8,483 bases of DNA from Candidatus Hebobacteria bacterium. Lineage in GTDB: Bacteria; Armatimonadota; Hebobacteria; Hebobacterales; Hebobacteraceae. The number at the start of each line of letters is the position of its first letter. The first letter of the stretch is position 1. Below the pieces are notes generated by a model that saw only the letters and a program-made list of their open reading frames with translations, was not told the origin of the DNA and did no database searches. The translations under genes were made by a program, and so were the position numbers. The stretch is taken from contig JALGTT010000044.1 in NCBI GenBank assembly GCA_029821235.1, positions 1 to 8,483 on the forward strand. The letters are read 5' to 3'. Shown piece by piece: positions 7,077-8,483 of this stretch.

Positions 7077-8428
7077 TTCGAACCGCTCCTTTGCTGTCCG
7101 CTGATATTGCCACCAATCGCCTCCTCAACCATGGCGAGGGAGATCTGGCAGTCATAGACTGCGTTCACGTAGTTGCTCCTTGCCACGGTCATGGCCGTGA
7201 CCGCGTCTGTCACCTCCACGGAGGTTCCCACGCCCGTGTCATAGCGAGCGTGCGCGAGCCGGAGGACTTCGCGCGCCTCCTCGACGCTCTTTGCGCTGGC
7301 TTGCAGCCTGGCCTGCGCCTCCTGGAGGTTCAGGTAGGCCTGCCTGACCTCCAGCGCAACCCCTTGGCGGAGCTGCTCGCGTGCCGCCTCCGCGGCCCGC
7401 ACGTCAGACTGCGCCTGTGCGACCTTGGCCGAGGTCTCCCCGCTGTCGAAGAGGGGGAGTGTGAGGCCCATGGTCACCGTCCAGCTCAGATTCTCCGGCC
7501 CGAACTCGGAGGTTTCTTGCAGCCAGTCATAGCTCGCCGTGAGGGCCATCCCGGGCAAGCGGCCTTGCTTTGCCAGGTGGACACCGCGCCTCGCCATTTC
7601 GATCCTCAGGTCCATGGCTCTCAGCTCCGGCCGGCTGCGCTCCGCCTGTTCCAGGAGGGTGCGCAGTTCCAGGTGAACCGGGGAATACTCCCCGACCGGT
7701 GCCACCTCGACCGGCTGATTGACATCTACGCCCATCACATTGTTCAGTGCCGCCTTCGCAAGGCTGACCGCATTCTCGGCCCTCACCAGCCGCTGGCGGG
7801 CATCGGCCACGGCCACCTCTGCGCGCAGCACATCCAGGTGGGGAACGGTGCCAGCCTCGTAGTGGAGCCGCGCCACCCTCAGGTGTTCCTCCACGGCACC
7901 GAGGGTCTCGTGGGCCACATCCCTGAACGCCTCTGCCTGTAGCACGCTGAAGTAGGCCTTCTTCACTGCGAAGGTGACTTTCTGTCCCTCCCGTCCCATC
8001 TCCAACTCGCTGACACGCTGGTTGAGCGAGGCCACGGAAGCCCCGGTGGCGATCAGCCGGGAGATATCAAGCGGTTGGGTGAGAGAGAGTTTTGCAGTCA
8101 TGGTGCGCGGAATGCCAAGTTCCACTTCCATCGGCCCCGCAGGCCCGGGAAGGGTGATGCTGGGGATCGGACCGGTCCTCACATAGGCACCCTGCGCCTC
8201 CACCCGGGGCCGGCCGGCGGCCCTGGCCTCCGAGTACTGCGCCCGTGCCCGCTGCACCGCCTCACGCTTCACCTTGAGGCCCTGGTTCTGCTCCAACGCA
8301 GTCTGGATCGCTCGGTCGAGCGTCAGACGCTCCGGTGCCAACTCGGCCGGCGCTGGCGCTGTCCACGACGCGCTCGCGGCGAGCAGGAGCAGGCCCGCCG
8401 CAAGAGATATGATCCTCGAACTGGGCAT
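7073..8428 (-). CDS. TolC-family outer-membrane efflux channel
   Basis: About 451 residues, the usual length of the OEP family, with an N-terminal signal peptide (hydrophobic 8-20, likely cut near residue 24) and no lipid-attachment Cys, so it is closer to TolC than to the OprM lipoproteins. Two homologous outer-membrane-efflux repeats are visible (about 36-235 and 250-435). Each has Ala/Glu/Arg-rich long helices and the paired 'YEAGTVPHLDVLRAEV' (190-205) and 'YDTGVGTSVEVTDA' (396-409) segments. Membrane-strand candidates are 'TAKLSLTQPL' (111-120) and 'WTVTMGLTLPLF' (316-327). It forms the trimeric exit duct for the pump encoded just downstream. Start: GGGAGG (8439-8444) sits ten bases before this ATG and seven before a GTG one codon upstream (8431), and either may be used. 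It is the first gene of the operon visible in the window. Confidence 0.94.
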   Translation of the reverse strand: MPSSRIISLAAGLLLLAASASWTAPAPAELAPERLTLDRAIQTALEQNQGLKVKREAVQRARAQYSEARAAGRPRVEAQGAYVRTGPIPSITLPGPAGPMEVELGIPRTMTAKLSLTQPLDISRLIATGASVASLNQRVSELEMGREGQKVTFAVKKAYFSVLQAEAFRDVAHETLGAVEEHLRVARLHYEAGTVPHLDVLRAEVAVADARQRLVRAENAVSLAKAALNNVMGVDVNQPVEVAPVGEYSPVHLELRTLLEQAERSRPELRAMDLRIEMARRGVHLAKQGRLPGMALTASYDWLQETSEFGPENLSWTVTMGLTLPLFDSGETSAKVAQAQSDVRAAEAAREQLRQGVALEVRQAYLNLQEAQARLQASAKSVEEAREVLRLAHARYDTGVGTSVEVTDAVTAMTVARSNYVNAVYDCQISLAMVEEAIGGNISGQQRSGSK

Positions 8429-8438
8429 CACTTGCTGT

Positions 8439-8444
8439 CCTCCC
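8439..8444 (-). promoter_or_regulatory. Ribosome-binding site of TolC-family gene
   Basis: GGGAGG on the minus strand, seven bases before GTG (8431) and ten before ATG (8428). Only about 40 further bases remain before the window edge. They include an 8-bp palindrome CGGCGCCG (8471-8478), but a promoter cannot be judged because any -35 box would fall outside. Confidence 0.65.
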
Positions 8445-8483
8445 TGGTTTCTCGTGTCTGTTTGATACGCCGGCGCCGTTTGG

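Larger units (their letters stand above)
507..8428 (-). other. Putative seven-gene operon: efflux pump plus lipid/prenyl/tautomerase/PII accessory genes
   Basis: Seven genes run in one direction with junctions of -4, -4, +2, +29 (or -4 if the TTG start is used), +1 and +17 bases. Ribosome sites of several genes lie inside the end of the preceding gene, so translation is probably coupled. No terminator-like hairpin with T-run was seen between any of them. A co-transcribed unit is therefore inferred. Whether more genes, such as a regulator, precede it lies beyond the right edge. Confidence 0.85.

Noticed and set aside
7091..7942. 283-codon plus-strand open frame inside the channel gene
   Set aside because: Shadow of the TolC-family gene; composition is low in lysine and rich in His/Arg/Leu, typical of antisense frames.
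8462..8483. Possible -10 box (TATCAA on the minus strand) and CGGCGCCG palindrome as operon promoter/operator
   Set aside because: The -10 match is weak and any -35 box would lie outside the window, so it cannot be judged.

Overview
The window is GC-rich and reads as a diderm (Gram-negative-type) bacterium: it encodes a complete three-part envelope efflux pump with an outer-membrane channel, plus a small outer-membrane beta-barrel enzyme that belongs with lipopolysaccharide-type lipids. Nothing in it fixes the phylum. No rRNA, tRNA, CRISPR array or intact mobile element was seen.

Layout. From the right edge leftwards, bases 8428 to 507 hold seven genes, all on the minus strand and packed like one operon: an outer-membrane TolC-type channel, a periplasmic membrane-fusion adaptor, an RND (AcrB/HAE1-type) inner-membrane pump, a PagL-like lipid A deacylase-family protein, a UbiA-family membrane prenyltransferase, a 4-oxalocrotonate-tautomerase-like small enzyme, and a compact PII-like protein. 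The first two junctions are 4-base ATGA overlaps. The later gaps are 2, 29, 1 and 17 bases, and most starts have a clear Shine-Dalgarno sequence. The left end (bases 2-244, plus strand) is a decayed and truncated fragment of an IS256/Mutator-type transposase. Bases 245-506 hold no gene that I can support, only weak stem-loops.

How the genes may work together. The first three genes make a standard TolC-adaptor-RND pump. The four that follow are not ordinary pump parts: a lipid-A-type deacylase relative, a prenyltransferase, a tautomerase and a PII-fold protein. PII-like proteins of this compact kind are known beside RND efflux genes, so a sensory or regulatory role for the last gene is plausible. 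The combination of pump, outer-membrane lipid enzyme, prenyltransferase and tautomerase is the most unusual thing here. It suggests that efflux is coupled to envelope-lipid remodelling or to processing of a lipophilic or aromatic compound, but the substrate cannot be read from the sequence. Several accessory proteins also lack classical active-site residues: the tautomerase keeps Pro1 but not Arg11, Arg39 or Phe50, and the PagL-like protein has Asn where PagL has its catalytic Glu. Their chemistry may therefore differ from the named relatives.
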